A DNA stretch of 64,000 nucleotides from Solen grandis (GCA_021229015.1 CM037781.1:68158345-68222344), one strand, 5' to 3'; shown: positions 31,901 through 43,210, numbered from the stretch's first letter. Translations and numbers: made by a program. The notes: a model not told the origin generated them from the sequence alone.

Positions 31901-32385
31901 TGTCAGGAAATGTTTCGTTGCAAGATATATCTGCAAGGTACACATCAGTAAAGGCATCATTAGGCTCAAACAGGACTGCGCAACTATGGCTTCAGTATAT
32001 GAACATGATTTCTATAATGAAGAGATTCATTAAAGCTGAAAGGACTGGCCACTGGGAACTTCACTTGATGACCATGAAAGAGATGCTGCCATACTTTGAA
32101 GCTGCTGGTCATCACTTGTACTTGAAATCCGGATGGGTGTACCTTCAACAGATGGAATCCCTTCAGACAACTCACAGGGATGTTTATGACTTATTTATGA
32201 ATGGTCACCACGTGATAAGAAGATCAGATCGATTCTGGGCCGGACTCTCAACCGACTTGGTCATCGAACAAGCACCCATGCGCAGTGTGAAAAGTACAGT
32301 GATCATGTATACGTACTGTAGAAATAGGGTAAGAAAAGGTTGGACTCTCAGCATATTTTCAGTGTTTTGTTCCAGATCTGGGTGA
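28906..32385 (+). pseudogene. Three-exon transposase-like gene, inactivated and 3'-truncated
   Basis: Exon 1 (28906-28934) gives M-E-L-E-D-A-T-I-S; exon 2 (29371-29480) C-V-I-C-K-T-S-N; exon 3 starts at 29842. Splice sites and phases agree (2, then 1). The N-terminal part carries paired Cys/His groups: CVIC, H-K-E-C…C-H-P, C-L-F-C-G and Y-H-Q-K-C, a likely zinc-binding region. The central part has F-V-A-D-N-V-D-H-N and D-G-H-N-T-F-H-G-M-G, then T-F-D-Q-P-L-Y-W-K-A and G-G-F-H-T-Q-M-S-F-L-G, and later H-W-E-L-H-L…M-L-P-Y-F. The D…D…E spacing suggests an RNase-H-fold DDE transposase; I recall this as a repeated uncharacterised family in molluscs and cnidarians but cannot name the superfamily. 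Damage: a 1-bp loss near 30135-30138, another near 30813-30815, TAA at 31627-31629, and loss of family similarity after about 32298. Confidence 0.75.
29574..29586 (+). repeat. Short GA microsatellite in intron 2
   Basis: A run of GAGAGAGAGAGAG lies inside the second intron of the transposase-like pseudogene. Confidence 0.8.
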
Positions 32386-32395
32386 CTCGATGTCT

Positions 32396-32545
32396 GGCCT
32401 CGTGTTCTCGAAAATAAAAATGGCACTTATGTATGGTTTTTATACTCAAACTCAAACTATGCCCAATGGTTCCATTAGTGATTTGAGTATGGTACTCAAA
32501 TTTGAGCCTGTGATCGTACATAAGTATATTCGAGATTACGGGGCC
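32396..32545. mobile_element. Foldback MITE (GGCCTCGTG…TCTCGAA ends)
   Basis: GGCCTCGTGTTCTCGAAAAT at the left and TATTCGAGATTACGGGGCC at the right are imperfect inverted repeats. Further in, CACTTATGTA pairs with TACATAAGTA, and TATACTCAAA with TTTGAGTATG, so most of the 150 bp folds back. It lies at the broken 3' end of the transposase pseudogene and may mark the truncation event. Confidence 0.65.
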
Positions 32546-32558
32546 TGAATAATCTATT

Positions 32559-32680
32559 TGGGTGTGGTATCATGACACATGTCTTTGACGTGCAGTGTGG
32601 TAGCAATATGTCTATCTCCAGTAGACACAGTCTCCAAGTGACTGAAAAACTGTCGGCGGGACGTTCAACCCAAGTAATAC
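32559..32680 (+). mobile_element. SINE family 1, 3' fragment
   Basis: Only the 3' half is present: GGGTGTGGTATCATGACACA, GTAGACACAGTCTCCAAG and the tail GGGACGTTCAACCCAAGTAA. It is truncated directly beside the foldback MITE. Confidence 0.75.
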
Positions 32681-32689
32681 CCCACAAAA

Positions 32690-33655
32690 ACATAAGAAAA
32701 TGTTGTTGCTATATATGTATTGGATTTTCCACATTAGTTTACCTAATTTCAGAAACCGGCGTCGTTAGGCGCTAACATTTACAGCAGACCAGAACGTTTC
32801 AGGTACACCAACTGTAGTCTGTTATTTTCGTAAGTACCATTTAATCAATATGTCCTTTTGTAAAGATATTTCTGTTTTTACTCTATCAAGTTTCATCATC
32901 AGTTTATTGATTTTAACAACGAAAACAATACGACTCCTTCACGGTAAATTACGATGGAATATTGCTCGTCTTGATGATAATTTGAGCGCAAAAACATAAA
33001 ATATATCTCCCGATATTATAGAAATAATCGACTGCAATCTTGAGTGCATTTGCCACGTTATCAATTCGTCATATTGTGGCAATATAGGAAATTGTGATTT
33101 ATGTAATGTTTTTTATTGTCTCATAATCATAAAAAACAAGATCTTATCTCACAGGCGAAAATGAAAACTGCGATCGCACTCAACAATCATTTTGTAAATT
33201 CAAATCAAGCCCAAGAATTTAATAAGGAAATAAATGCCTTTTACAGTAAAAGCTTGTAATCAGTTAAAATAGAATACATTCTAGAAAATAAAAAAATGTG
33301 AAAAACAATAGCCGAGTCTCATTCAGCAATTTTTCTTTTCTTGAATAACATCCTAGAATGTCGTACTAAATAAACTGCATTGCTTTTTTACTCATAACAT
33401 TATCACTTTTGGAGACTCTTCAGATAAAGTGCTCACAGCACATTCTTAATTAAATGACGACGAATGGGTATCTAAACTCTTTTCTAAAACCTTTTGAAGA
33501 AAGCATGCACATTTGAGACGTATGCTCATATCGACATTAATCATGCAACTCTCCCATCAACTTAATAAATCCAGAGTTCGCTCAGTTATCATTTTTCTTA
33601 TAATGTTTTTAATAGCCTTACTTTTGTGAAATCCATTTCTCTATGAAACTTGTAT
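32690..33655. other. AT-rich stretch, nothing recognised
   Basis: No coding, RNA or repeat structure could be supported in this segment. Confidence 0.5.
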
Positions 33656-33659
33656 ATAA

Positions 33660-33833
33660 AGTAAACTCTCTTTACAACGGCAGTATTTGTTTCAGTGAAG
33701 TTTGCTGTTATAAAGAAACTGTGTTGTAAAGAATAGGGACATAGAAGGATTATGCACTTTTATTAGTTTTCAAGACTACTGCTGTTATAAAGAGGATGCT
33801 GTTATAATGAATGACGTTGTAAAGAGTTTTCAC
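33660..33833. mobile_element. TA-flanked MITE (AGTAAACTC…TTTACAACG)
   Basis: The left end AGTAAACTCTCTTTACAACG and the reverse complement of the right end AGTGAAAACTCTTTACAACG are ~20-bp inverted repeats. The outer flanks are TA-rich (TATATAA, TATATA), consistent with TA target duplication of Tc1/mariner type. The interior repeats CTGTTATAAAGA(A/G) three times. Confidence 0.65.
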
Positions 33834-34015
33834 TATATATATATATTTTGGTGAAACATGGTTTTCACAATCAATAGGCAACAAAAATATTTTTCTATCT
33901 TTGGCAAAACAAAGAATTTTTGATCAATTTCTTCAAGACTGGAACGGCCGTTTACAAAATTCAAGTAGAGAATTGTTTTATAGAAATATTGTTAATTTCC
34001 AATTTCAACCATATT

Positions 34016-35603
34016 TATACCCCCACAAATGAAATTTGGGGGGGTATATAGGAGTCACCCTGTCGGTCGGTCGGTCGGTCCGTCGGTCCGTCCGTCGGTC
34101 CGTCGGTCCGGTGGTTGGTCTACAAATATTTGTCCGGAGCATTTCTCCAAAACTACTGTACCTATGTTGATGAAACTTCATAGGTAGATAGACCTTGATG
34201 AGAGGAAGTGCAGTGCATAAGAACCATAACTCTGCATGTATTTTGAAAGGAGTTATTCCCCTTTGTTAATTTTTGTCTTTTGATTTTGTCCGGAGCATTT
34301 CTCCAAAACTACTGTACCTATGTTGATGAAACTTCATAGGTAGATAGACCTTGATGAGAGGAAGTGCAGTGCATAAGAACCATAACTCTGCATGTATTTT
34401 GAAAGGAGTTATTGCCCTTTGTCATTTTTAATCTTTTGATTTTGTCCGGAGCATAACTCCAATACTAAAGTAGCTAGGTTGATGAAACTTCATAGGTAGA
34501 TAGACCTTGATGAGAGGAAGTGCAGTGCATAAGAACCATAACTCTGCATGTATTTTAAAGGAGTTATTGCCCTTTGTCATTTTTAATCTTTTGATTTTGT
34601 CCGGAGCATTTCTCCAAAACTACTGTACCTATGTTGATGAAACTTCATAGGTAGATAGACCTTGATGAGAGGAAGTGCAGTGCATAAGAACCATAACTCT
34701 TCATGTATTTTGAAAAGAGTTATTGCCCTTTGTCATTTTTAATCTTTTGATTTTGTCCGGACCATAACTCCAATACTAAAGTAGCTAGGTTGATGAAACT
34801 TCATAGGTAGATTGATATTGATGAGATGAAGTGCAGTGCACAAGAACCATAACTCTGCATGTATTTTGAAAGGAGTTATTGCCCTTTGTCATTTTTAATC
34901 TTTTGATTTTGTCCGGACCATAACTCCAATACTAAAGTAGCTAGGTTGATGAAACTTCATATGTAGATTGATATTGATGAGATGAAGTGCAGTGCACAAG
35001 AACCATAACTCTGCATGTATTTTGAAAGGAGTTATTGCCCTTTGTCATTTTTAATCTTTTGATTTTGTCCGGAGCATTACTCCAATACTGAAGTAGCTAG
35101 GTTGATGAAACTTCATATGTAGATTGATATTGATGAGAGGAAGTGCAGTGCATAAGAAAACCACAATGTAAATTCTTAAAGACAGGTTTTTGCAAACAAT
35201 AAATATGGATGTGAACCATAATTAGACTGCATTTTTATTCTCCTCAGCTACAGATCTTGGGGGCAAATTGTTTTCTTCTGTGTGTCTGTATGTGTGTCTC
35301 TATGTCTATCTGTCTGTCTGTCAAAACTTTTTAGCATTGTCCAAAACTGTTGAACCATTGCTCACACTAACTTTAAACCTTACATACATGTAGTCTTTCA
35401 CTCACGCAAACTTTTGAAACTGTATTCCTACACATGACAGACTTCCGGTGTGGGTATTGATCACCTTTAGTGATAATATTTTTTTTTTGGTATGCTTATA
35501 AGCCCAAATCCTATGTGTGAACATTCGTTTTATGTGTCATGTGAATACATCCTGTGTCAAAGATGGGGATGGGGGTATGAATCACCTTCAGTGATAGTTC
35601 TAG
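34016..35603 (+). mobile_element. Complete pearl-like element with seven 156-bp core units
   Basis: The left hairpin 34016-34048 pairs TATACCCCC with GGGGGTATA and an inner CAAAT with ATTTG. A (TCGG/TCCG)n tract lies at 34062-34125. Core units begin at GTCCGGA(G/C)CAT: 34132, 34288, 34444, 34599, 34755, 34911 and 35067, period 155-156 bp, the last partial. The right part has GTCTGTCTGTC and ends GGGGGTATGAATCACC with hairpin ATCACCTTCAGTGAT (35581-35595) and CTAG. Units share GAAACTTCATA and GAAGTGCAGTGCA. No open reading frame spans it, so it is non-autonomous. Confidence 0.75.
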
Positions 35604-36895
35604 TTAAATATTGTTCTATGTAACAAAAACAGAATTAACTTGACACGTTTAAGAGTATCCTCCCACAGGCTACACATTGAAACTGGTAGATGGAAAAAAC
35701 CTATTGCTACTCCTTTAGATGAACGTAAATGCAGCTCTTGTAACACATTAGAGGATGAATGTAAATTGTATGAAAACTTCAGGAAAGAATTTATATCACC
35801 TTCTTATTATTTAAATCGAAATATGTTCAAATTTACAGAGTTAATGAACAGTACCAACAGTTACACTGTAAGAAAATTAGGTTTGTATATTTCAAAAGCT
35901 TTTGAACTAAGGAATAATCTGCTATATAGTGAATAGACCAAATATTATCTTACTTATTATATTTTTAAAGTCATTTTTAATATTTTTGTTCATGTATTTG
36001 GTATGGACTTGTGATGACTATCGAAAATGGTAAGAACTGACATAATGTTTGTATTTATACTATGTATATATAGTACGTTATATAAATACTGAAGGTCTGA
36101 AAATTTATCTTGACATTTTGGATCCTTCACATCTTCTTCTTTCTTTTCTCTCTATCCAAATCAACTCCATGGTTATTTCAATTTGTATAACGATTTTCGT
36201 GATGACAACACCGAAACATTATGTATTTAGCGGGATTGACCAATGCACGATTTCTAAAATGGTTGAAAAATATCAAAATATCAAATTAACATTGATCTGG
36301 TTTTATTTATGTAGTTTTCCATGTGCTTACGGTCCGCATTATTTTTACACAACCGTAAGAAATCATTTAACGTAAGATTTACCTTTTTCTCACTTCCATT
36401 CATAGTTTCACACCTTTTCTGCTTCATATTAAATCACATGTTCGGTCTTTTTATTCCTTACCCGGTTTCTCTTATTTTTCGTTTTGATAAGGGAAACTGG
36501 GTTAATATATTCATGTTTAAGCAGTGTTATTGTTATATTATAATACTGATTTTTCGTATTGCTATATATAGTATTACTTTGTTTTATATTCCGGCACTTT
36601 CCCTTATATTTCGTTTCGATAAGGGAATCCGGTCCCGGATTAATTCATTTAATTAATTCTTTAATCAATCAAGTATGTTATGTTATGTGATCTATGTACG
36701 TTTGTATCGATTTGTACATGTATTGTGTTGCATTTGATGTGAAAGTATATATTTATGTTTTTTGTACTATGTTTATGTTCTACATGCGTTTATATACATT
36801 TGTACATTACCGTCATGTTCATATTATGTAATTTTATGTTTGCCGCATGGGTCGGACGACCTTCTGGCTCTTTGAAATAAAACTATGTTACTAAA
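35604..36895 (+). pseudogene. LINE (non-LTR retrotransposon) 3' end
   Basis: The frame 35604-35936 encodes N-R-I-N-L-T-R-L-R-V-S-S-H-R-L, G-R-W and C-S-S-C-N followed by E-D-E-C-K-L-Y-E-N-F-R-K-E-F, the C-terminal zinc-knuckle tail typical of reverse transcriptases of several non-LTR clades. The usual E-x-x-H-F-x-x-x-C half is shortened and has lost its His, pointing to a small internal deletion. About 960 bp of 3' untranslated sequence follow, ending at GAAATAAAAC. The element is 5'-truncated by target-primed insertion and starts immediately after the right end of the pearl-like element. Reading frames at 36049-36656 lie in the untranslated region. Confidence 0.7.
36461..36632 (+). other. 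Two related hairpins in the LINE 3' untranslated region
   Basis: Hairpin 1 pairs CCCGGTTTCTCTTAT (36461-36475) with GATAAGGGAAACTGGG (36486-36501). Hairpin 2 pairs CCGGCACTTTCCCTTAT (36591-36607) with GATAAGGGAATCCGG (36618-36632). Both have a similar TTTCGTTT loop. LINE 3' structures can be recognised by their own reverse transcriptase, which is a possible role. Confidence 0.65.
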
Positions 36896-36935
36896 ACTAT
36901 ATATATGTGTGTGTGTATATGTGTGTGTGTGTGTT
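36896..36935 (+). repeat. (AT)(GT)n microsatellite at the LINE tail
   Basis: TATATATATGTGTGTGTG-type simple sequence follows the AATAAAAC end of the LINE directly and may derive from its tail. Confidence 0.8.
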
Positions 36936-37659
36936 TATTCATGTGCTCTACATATTCACGATAACTTGTACATTCACTGCCTTTCTAATCATCGCTGTCG
37001 GCCAAAACCAAAACTGATTCAGCCCGATCAGTTACCATGCAAAATTTCAGTAAGGGGCAACTGAGCTATTAGGACAGCTATAAACATGAAGCAAAGTTTT
37101 CGAACTCATAAAGCGTATTGTTGTCACAGAAAGTCTGATTGATGAATACGATACATGATGGAAGATATCTACAGTTGTATGGAGGAAACTGGCATTTAAC
37201 TGATGTCAGACAATATGGAAATATTTACAGCCGCTTTTGGGGTCAATATTTGGTTTAAATGTTTAAAATCCGTCTGCGATGTAAACGGAGCATTTTGAAA
37301 ACTATTGCTATAAGCCATTGTATAGTATATGGGTTCGATACAGCGATCATTTGATAATACATTATTTGTCTGCATGTTGTGCGCATGACTAATTAAAATC
37401 CTCTACATAAACTGATGTTACCTTTAATGAAATAAGCTATTGGAATATATTTCAAAGAATAATCTTTTTGACTGCGGAGCGCTTTGGGATTATTTAAATT
37501 TTACAATTCCATATATTAATTCAGTGTACATACGCTTAGTATATAAGATGTAAATCATAATTGTCGTATTAATTTACGCGCCATTAAATTATATTATCAT
37601 AATATTCTATTTTGGCTCTAGATTTGATGCCATACTGTTCAAAGAAGTATATTACAAGA

Positions 37660-37800
37660 GTGGTCTTTGGAACACGTGCGTCACCTGCTGAAGCGTGACG
37701 GACAGAATAAACGGACGGACAGACCTACGACGGAAAAGTGATCCCTATGTGTCAACTCTGCTTACTGCAGGTGACACAAAAACTATTCAAAGTTGCCCAG
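37660..37800 (-). mobile_element. Pearl-like left end on the minus strand
   Basis: On the minus strand TGTGTCA pairs with TGACACA across the end, followed by TAGGGATCACTTTTCCGTC and GGTCTGTCCGTCCGTTT (the GTCY tract). This is the same order as at 15166 and 34016. The apparent protein frame at 37695-37922 is a shadow of it. Confidence 0.5.
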
Positions 37801-38257
37801 TAGATATAAGGGATATGACCACATTACAAAGTACGCAACAGCGCACAGCGAAAAGATATCGTTTTGGTGCAGGGTCTGCATGGGTCATAAACCTGTTCAC
37901 CTGTAGAAAATCATTCGTTTAAAAGCACTTGCGTTTAAATGGTTCATGACATTTGCCAATAGACAAAAGAATACTGCTGACAATAATAGGTCTGGAAGAA
38001 GACTGATTGGGCATGAAATTCCTGAAAGAATGCGAGTTCTTCGAATCCGAAAAAGATGCAGACTTTTAACAGTGCTTTTGCGACTGGTTTCTCCTCTTCT
38101 TCTTGAAAAAAAGTAAAATAAAGAAAAAAATATAAAGAGATAGAAAACACTAACAAACATAGAAAATCAATCACGTTTGGGATTTTTTTGGAAATGTTTA
38201 TCTAAAGGCAGGATGAGAAAGTATCGATACAAGTTGCACAGCCGAAGATTAAGGAAA

Positions 38258-38437
38258 TACAGTTGAACCTGTATTAGCGACCACCTGTATTAAGCGGTCA
38301 ACCTGTATTTATAGATCTGTTTTAATATTACCTAACTATATTATATAACTATATTTCACCTTTATTTAGCGACCACCTCTCTTAAGCGCTCAATTTCTCT
38401 TGTTCCATTGACTGGCCGCTTAAAAGGGGTGACTGTA
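38258..38437. mobile_element. MITE with TACAGT ends
   Basis: The left end TACAGTTGAACCTGTATTAG and the reverse complement of the right end TACAGTCACCCCTTTTAAGC are inverted. Inner copies of GCGACCACCT(G/C)TCTTAAGCG-like sequence repeat at 38278 and 38364. TA ends suggest Tc1/mariner ancestry. Confidence 0.6.
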
Positions 38438-39049
38438 TCTCTACATTAAGACACTGCAAAAACATACTAACTGACTGTGAATTTTTCTCGAACATGGACC
38501 TTGCTCTTTTTAGCACGGATAATATTGGAGCCACGGGAGAATTGTACTCCTGATTTGAATAACATTTTCTCAGTAGTCAGCTGTGTACTTTAAAAAGTCG
38601 AAATGTAAAGCTTAAATAGGTAGAGCGCCGCAATAAATGCATTCGGAAATATTAATTAAATGTAACATTAAGTTATATATATACGTTATATATCGGTAAG
38701 TTAGATGTTAGATAACTTAGGTATTGAGAACGCCTCCGTTATTATGCACATGTCTGTATTATACCCTAATGTTAATGTAGTCTTCGTTGTCAGATTCATT
38801 TTTTGTAAAGTAGTCACTCATTATATAAGATATTCGCAGCATTCTATTAAAACATATTTCTTACTTTCGGTACAAAAACTTCTTTCTGAAAACTGCAAAT
38901 TTCTACACCTGTTAAAACCATACTCAAGGAAGACTATTGGCTTTTTAAATGAAACATTTTATTAAAAATAAACACTTATAAAATATATTTGTTAATTTTA
39001 GCAGAGACAATCTTAATGATGATTAAAACAATATATGTGTGTATTTGTG

Positions 39050-40720
39050 ATATTCATTATATGTACATTGTTATGTGTGTATGATACACCGTGTTGTATA
39101 TATATGACTGGAATTGCCGTTACAATTCTGTGATACTCACAATGTTGAATTTTGTTAAACATGTTTGGAAATAACCATTAATACACGGAATTTTGTGGGT
39201 TTTAAAGTAATTGAGCGAGGTATGATTATATTTATAGGTTTTATCTTTTAACCTCTATTCGTCGTGGACTTCAACCACATATGTAAGCATTCTGACAGAA
39301 ATAATAACAATAATTACATTGAAACAACATCAGAACTTTCATATTATTGCATATATTAAACTATTGTAATATAATGTAAACTTTTCTCGACCAGTAACTA
39401 TGGTTATTTATGCCATCGAATCCCTATGAAGTGCTAATGTACAGTCTACCTACGATAATAGGCAGCTCAAAGATAACATGAAAATAACTGCATTCTATAT
39501 ATTTTTCGATTTCCTTGAAAGTCTGTCTAGTCGTTTACAATATCCTTAACGGCCTTCGGACACAATACCTATGCGATGAACTAGTTATTCATACGGAAAA
39601 CTAATGCATCACTCAAGCAATTTTACGCTGTAAACGTCACTCCCCTGTTCTTCAGATCATACTCGATTGTTGGCACCCACGCTTTTTTTTATATCCCTCT
39701 GATTCCCCTTTCTTGTGGTGCCCATTGTATGGTCGTCAAGGATGTTCGTTCAATAACAAGCGGTAGACATGTATATTCAATCTATAACCAGCTCCGAAGT
39801 TTTAAACATTTTTCGTGCTCAACTCGAATTNNNNNNNNNNNNNNNNNNNNNNNNNNNNNNNNNNNNNNNNNNNNNNNNNNNNNNNNNNNNNNNNNNNNNN
39901 NNNNNNNNNNNNNNNNNNNNNNNNNNNNNNTGTTCTCAAAGTTTAATTGTACTAATCAGTTACGTTTTTCAATTTTTGCTATACTTTCTCTGTTTCACAG
40001 TTAGCCCGTTCTACAACTTACATAATTCACTATCAAAGTTACCCAGCTTGTTTTGATATACATAAAATCAACAAACCAAGTTTCAGTCTCAAACAGAGTT
40101 GAGCTGGAAAAAGTTTTATATCCTCGGGGCCAGAGCCATGCATTGACAGTCTCTACCATGGTGAACGTTACCAGGGTATTCCGAAGGTCACTAGTTTGTC
40201 CTGGAAAGTCGAGTTTTAGTTCACCATTATCACCATTTCCTCATTATGCCTCATGCTTTATTTTACGATAAATGTGGAGGTTCTGAAAAGAATCAAGCAA
40301 TTATCATATTTTAGAGACTATGCTTGAGAGACTGCCTCATAATTGACTAAATTCAAATGATCGACCGAATAGGAGCCGACAGTAATCAACAAGACTTTAA
40401 ATCTGAAATGCGAAGAAGAAATTGACAATGGATAGGCTTTATAGCAAAGAGTTGGTTTTCCTGTTTATCATTTTCAAACCAAAATGCATTAAGGCAGATT
40501 CTAACGAAGTACGCGTGGGTCAGTTAGCACAGCAAACAAATTTCCTTCGTAGAGTAATGATCAATATCCTGCGGAGATTTTAAGCGAACTTTAATGAGTG
40601 CACGTTTTAATGTAATTGGACTGATCTTTAAACTTAGAAATACGTGGGATGTTTAAATGTGTAGATTTAATTTTCAACATCTTTGATGTATTTATATGAT
40701 GTTAAAATGGAACGATTTAA
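39050..40720. repeat. Duplicated sequence, copy B (contains the assembly gap)
   Basis: It shares CCCTATGAAGTGCTAATG with copy A and AACAAGCGGT, TTGTCCT…GTCGAG and GCATTAAGGCAGATTCTA with copy C (59040-60110). Copy B links A and C and is the longest. The gap prevents judging whether a reading frame ever ran through its centre. Confidence 0.7.
39831..39930. other. Assembly gap (100 N)
   Basis: Exactly 100 undetermined bases, a conventional gap size, so the true distance is unknown. Open frames reported across it are meaningless. Confidence 1.
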
Positions 40721-40740
40721 ATTATAATTTGTGGTTTATA

Positions 40741-41095
40741 TCAGCCCAGAGGAAATGAAAATTGCATCTCTTTGGCTGTATAATTCGCTCTGGGGTTTGA
40801 GGCCTGACCGGGGCACTTCTTCCGGTGACCACGTCAAACCAAAGATGTATAAAATTGGAACCAGTTGCACCCTTACCTGGCATTCGGCAAAATTGGGTTG
40901 CTAGGGCAACTCGGAGTACTCTGCACTGGTTCTACCCAGGAACTTGCTATTCACCGGGCACGTAAAAGAACCTAGGGGTCTATTTGCAAAATGAGCTTTA
41001 GTATCGCACCCGGCCTCCCCTGTATCTATCTACTGTCTCTTCCGAAACTGTCTCTTTAGCAAAAAAAACAAAAAAAAAAACAGGACCCACACGTG
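40741..41095 (-). mobile_element. Probable SINE-like element, family 3
   Basis: This GC-richer island with sharp edges in AT-rich DNA reads AGCTCATTTTGCAAATAGAC, TTCTTTTACGTGCCCGGTG and GAACCAGTGCAGAGTACTCC on the minus strand. On the plus strand it ends in A-rich sequence (41061-41081). It lacks coding capacity. The ACGTGCCCGGTGAATAGC phrase recalls metazoan SINE bodies, but I see no clear tRNA promoter boxes. Confidence 0.4.
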
Positions 41096-41164
41096 GGAAA
41101 TCCTTGACCGTAAGGTCTAAAATATGGCCATAATAATCAGAAAATGATTGATAGCCATTACAAT

Positions 41165-41195
41165 AGAAGAAGAAGAAGAAGAAGAAGAAGAAGAA
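41165..41195 (+). repeat. (GAA)n microsatellite
   Basis: About ten GAA triplets in an otherwise AT-rich region. Confidence 0.95.
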
Positions 41196-41199
41196 TGAG

Positions 41200-43100
41200 T
41201 TCCAATGGGTACGTATTACCTATGTTTGAACCAGGGTGCATCGAGTATCAATAGTTTTAAGAATCAAATGGTATAAGTTGTCTTTAATGTCAAAAGAAAC
41301 AGTCAAATATAATCAGCTCATATGTTCGAATTTAGTATAATAAAAATTAAAATCAAGATATATTCACCATTTTATTTTCATGAAAAGAATATTACTTACA
41401 AACTGAAGTAGAACCTCGCCAAACCGAACATAGTTATATAAAGCGAATTCATATTTCATTAGTTTCATAACCTTTTTTAATTTAATTCTCTCATATTTTA
41501 TTATATTCATAAGTTTTATTAAATTAATTCGACCTTGCACCAGAAGGGGTGGCCTGTTACCTCTTGGAACTGAAATGGGGTAGTGATCCTCGCGTGTCCT
41601 GAACATGCTGGTATCTGCTAGTCGATGTTTGGCAGTTCCTAAATTGGTATCAATAATGTTACATCATTCATCATTAAGACTTTAATGTTATCATATAAGC
41701 AATAGACTGCATAGGGGTAATGTTTTTGTTCAATGTTGCTCCAACCAATTATGCAACCAAAATATCAATATTTGTTTTATCTTTAATTCAATAGCAATTA
41801 TTCAAATGCAGGTAATTATTTTACGGTTAAGACATGTAGACTACTATCGAATAATCATGCTTAGAGTATAATTCCTAAGAGACAGGTTATATAGTATGAC
41901 TTCCTTGAAAATAAGTTATAAATCTTTTAATAAAATGCATATTTTAATAGTAAAGTAATTCCCACAACTCATAATTTGCTTTTGTGCTCGATTTAGAATT
42001 AAATGAAAAGCTTGTTGTTTTGAATTTATTATGTTGACATATTGTTATTACATTTCCAAAGCTGTGTTTAATAAGTCCACTAAGAAATTATATCAGATTA
42101 TTCATTCATTAATGGCATTCATTTTTATACAATTTACATACGATGCTTTCTATTGAGAAACAGAATTTTGATACATTTATTCTCTCGATATAACTCAGAT
42201 AAGAGTTAAAGGAGACTGCAACCCTGGGATAAACTTGATCTTAATTTGAAGCTCACATTCTGATAATGATACTCATCTTTTAAAACGCAAAATCGTTGCA
42301 CTGAGCTGGCGTATGGGCGACGCTATCTCAATTACCTCCCCTAAAAAAGGCCAGGCAGTAACACGTCACACATCATTCAGAATTACTCGGCAGCCATGAG
42401 CCAGAGATAGCAATAAAATTTGTATATGAGATTTTTGCGTTTCCCATTGGTGTCTTCTATAGTGGGGTTACATGATGTACAGAAATGCGACATCCCTTTA
42501 TTGATATTAAATTGATGTATTTAGCGGTGGTGGTGATTTTGATATAAAACAGTACTTTGCTGAACGTGTATTTAGTATACAATACGATGGTATCTTTATA
42601 AAATTTAGTCGTAGATCCCCTCCAACTGATTGGGTATCGATGTGTTACTTTACTACACTTATTAGTTGATGTGTGTTGTATACATCATAATGAAAGAAGT
42701 TGTTTGTTTTCGACTGTGTTTGGTTATGCTACTTTTTACTTTCACTATTAAGCTCATTTAACTGGGGATGGCGTGATAAATACTAATTCCGGTAAAGTTG
42801 TATTTTTCTAATTTTGTGCCAGTAAATATTTTGACATGCATTAAATGCAACTATACACTCCTATACAACAAGCCGACTTTTAATCTGTTTCATATAAATG
42901 GATAATTAAACCACCATTTTTTATTATTTGTTTACGGAATTTAAAAAAATAGGGGGGGGGGGGAAAAAAAATAAAATCAGAAAAAGTGAGCAGTCGACCA
43001 AAGAAATGAAAATAAAAGTACCAAAATGGTAACTGATCGCTTCTTAAATAAATAAGGGGCTACTAGCCATATAAAGCTAGCTCATCAATATTTCTTTTCC
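41200..43100. other. AT-rich stretch, nothing firmly recognised
   Basis: No gene. A GC-richer patch at 42230-42400 and a G-run at 42951-42963 were the only irregularities. Confidence 0.5.
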
Positions 43101-43104
43101 ACAA

Positions 43105-43115
43105 TATATATATAA

Positions 43116-43162
<47 letters not shown>

Positions 43163-43170
43163 TGTGTGTC
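43105..43170 (+). repeat. (TA)n(TG)n microsatellite
   Basis: TATATATATAAATATATG is followed by more than 20 TG repeats, ending just upstream of the P2X7-type exon. Confidence 0.95.
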
Positions 43171-43210
43171 AACAGTAACCTTGCAGTTGTAAAAATCTTA
43201 CGCAACAAAT

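Noticed and set aside
34062..34125. Possible CRISPR or short-spacer array because of repeated TCGGTCCG
   Set aside because: It is a degenerate tetranucleotide tract with no spacers, in a eukaryotic context.
36049..36656. Two plus-strand frames of 108 and 111 codons
   Set aside because: They lie in the LINE 3' untranslated region after the reverse-transcriptase stop.
37695..37922. Frame rich in Arg and Asp near 37.7 kb
   Set aside because: It is the translation of a minus-oriented GTCY tract of a pearl-like element end.
39729..40056. Plus-strand frames through the N run
   Set aside because: The frame is not known across undetermined bases; copies A and C of the duplicate do not keep it.
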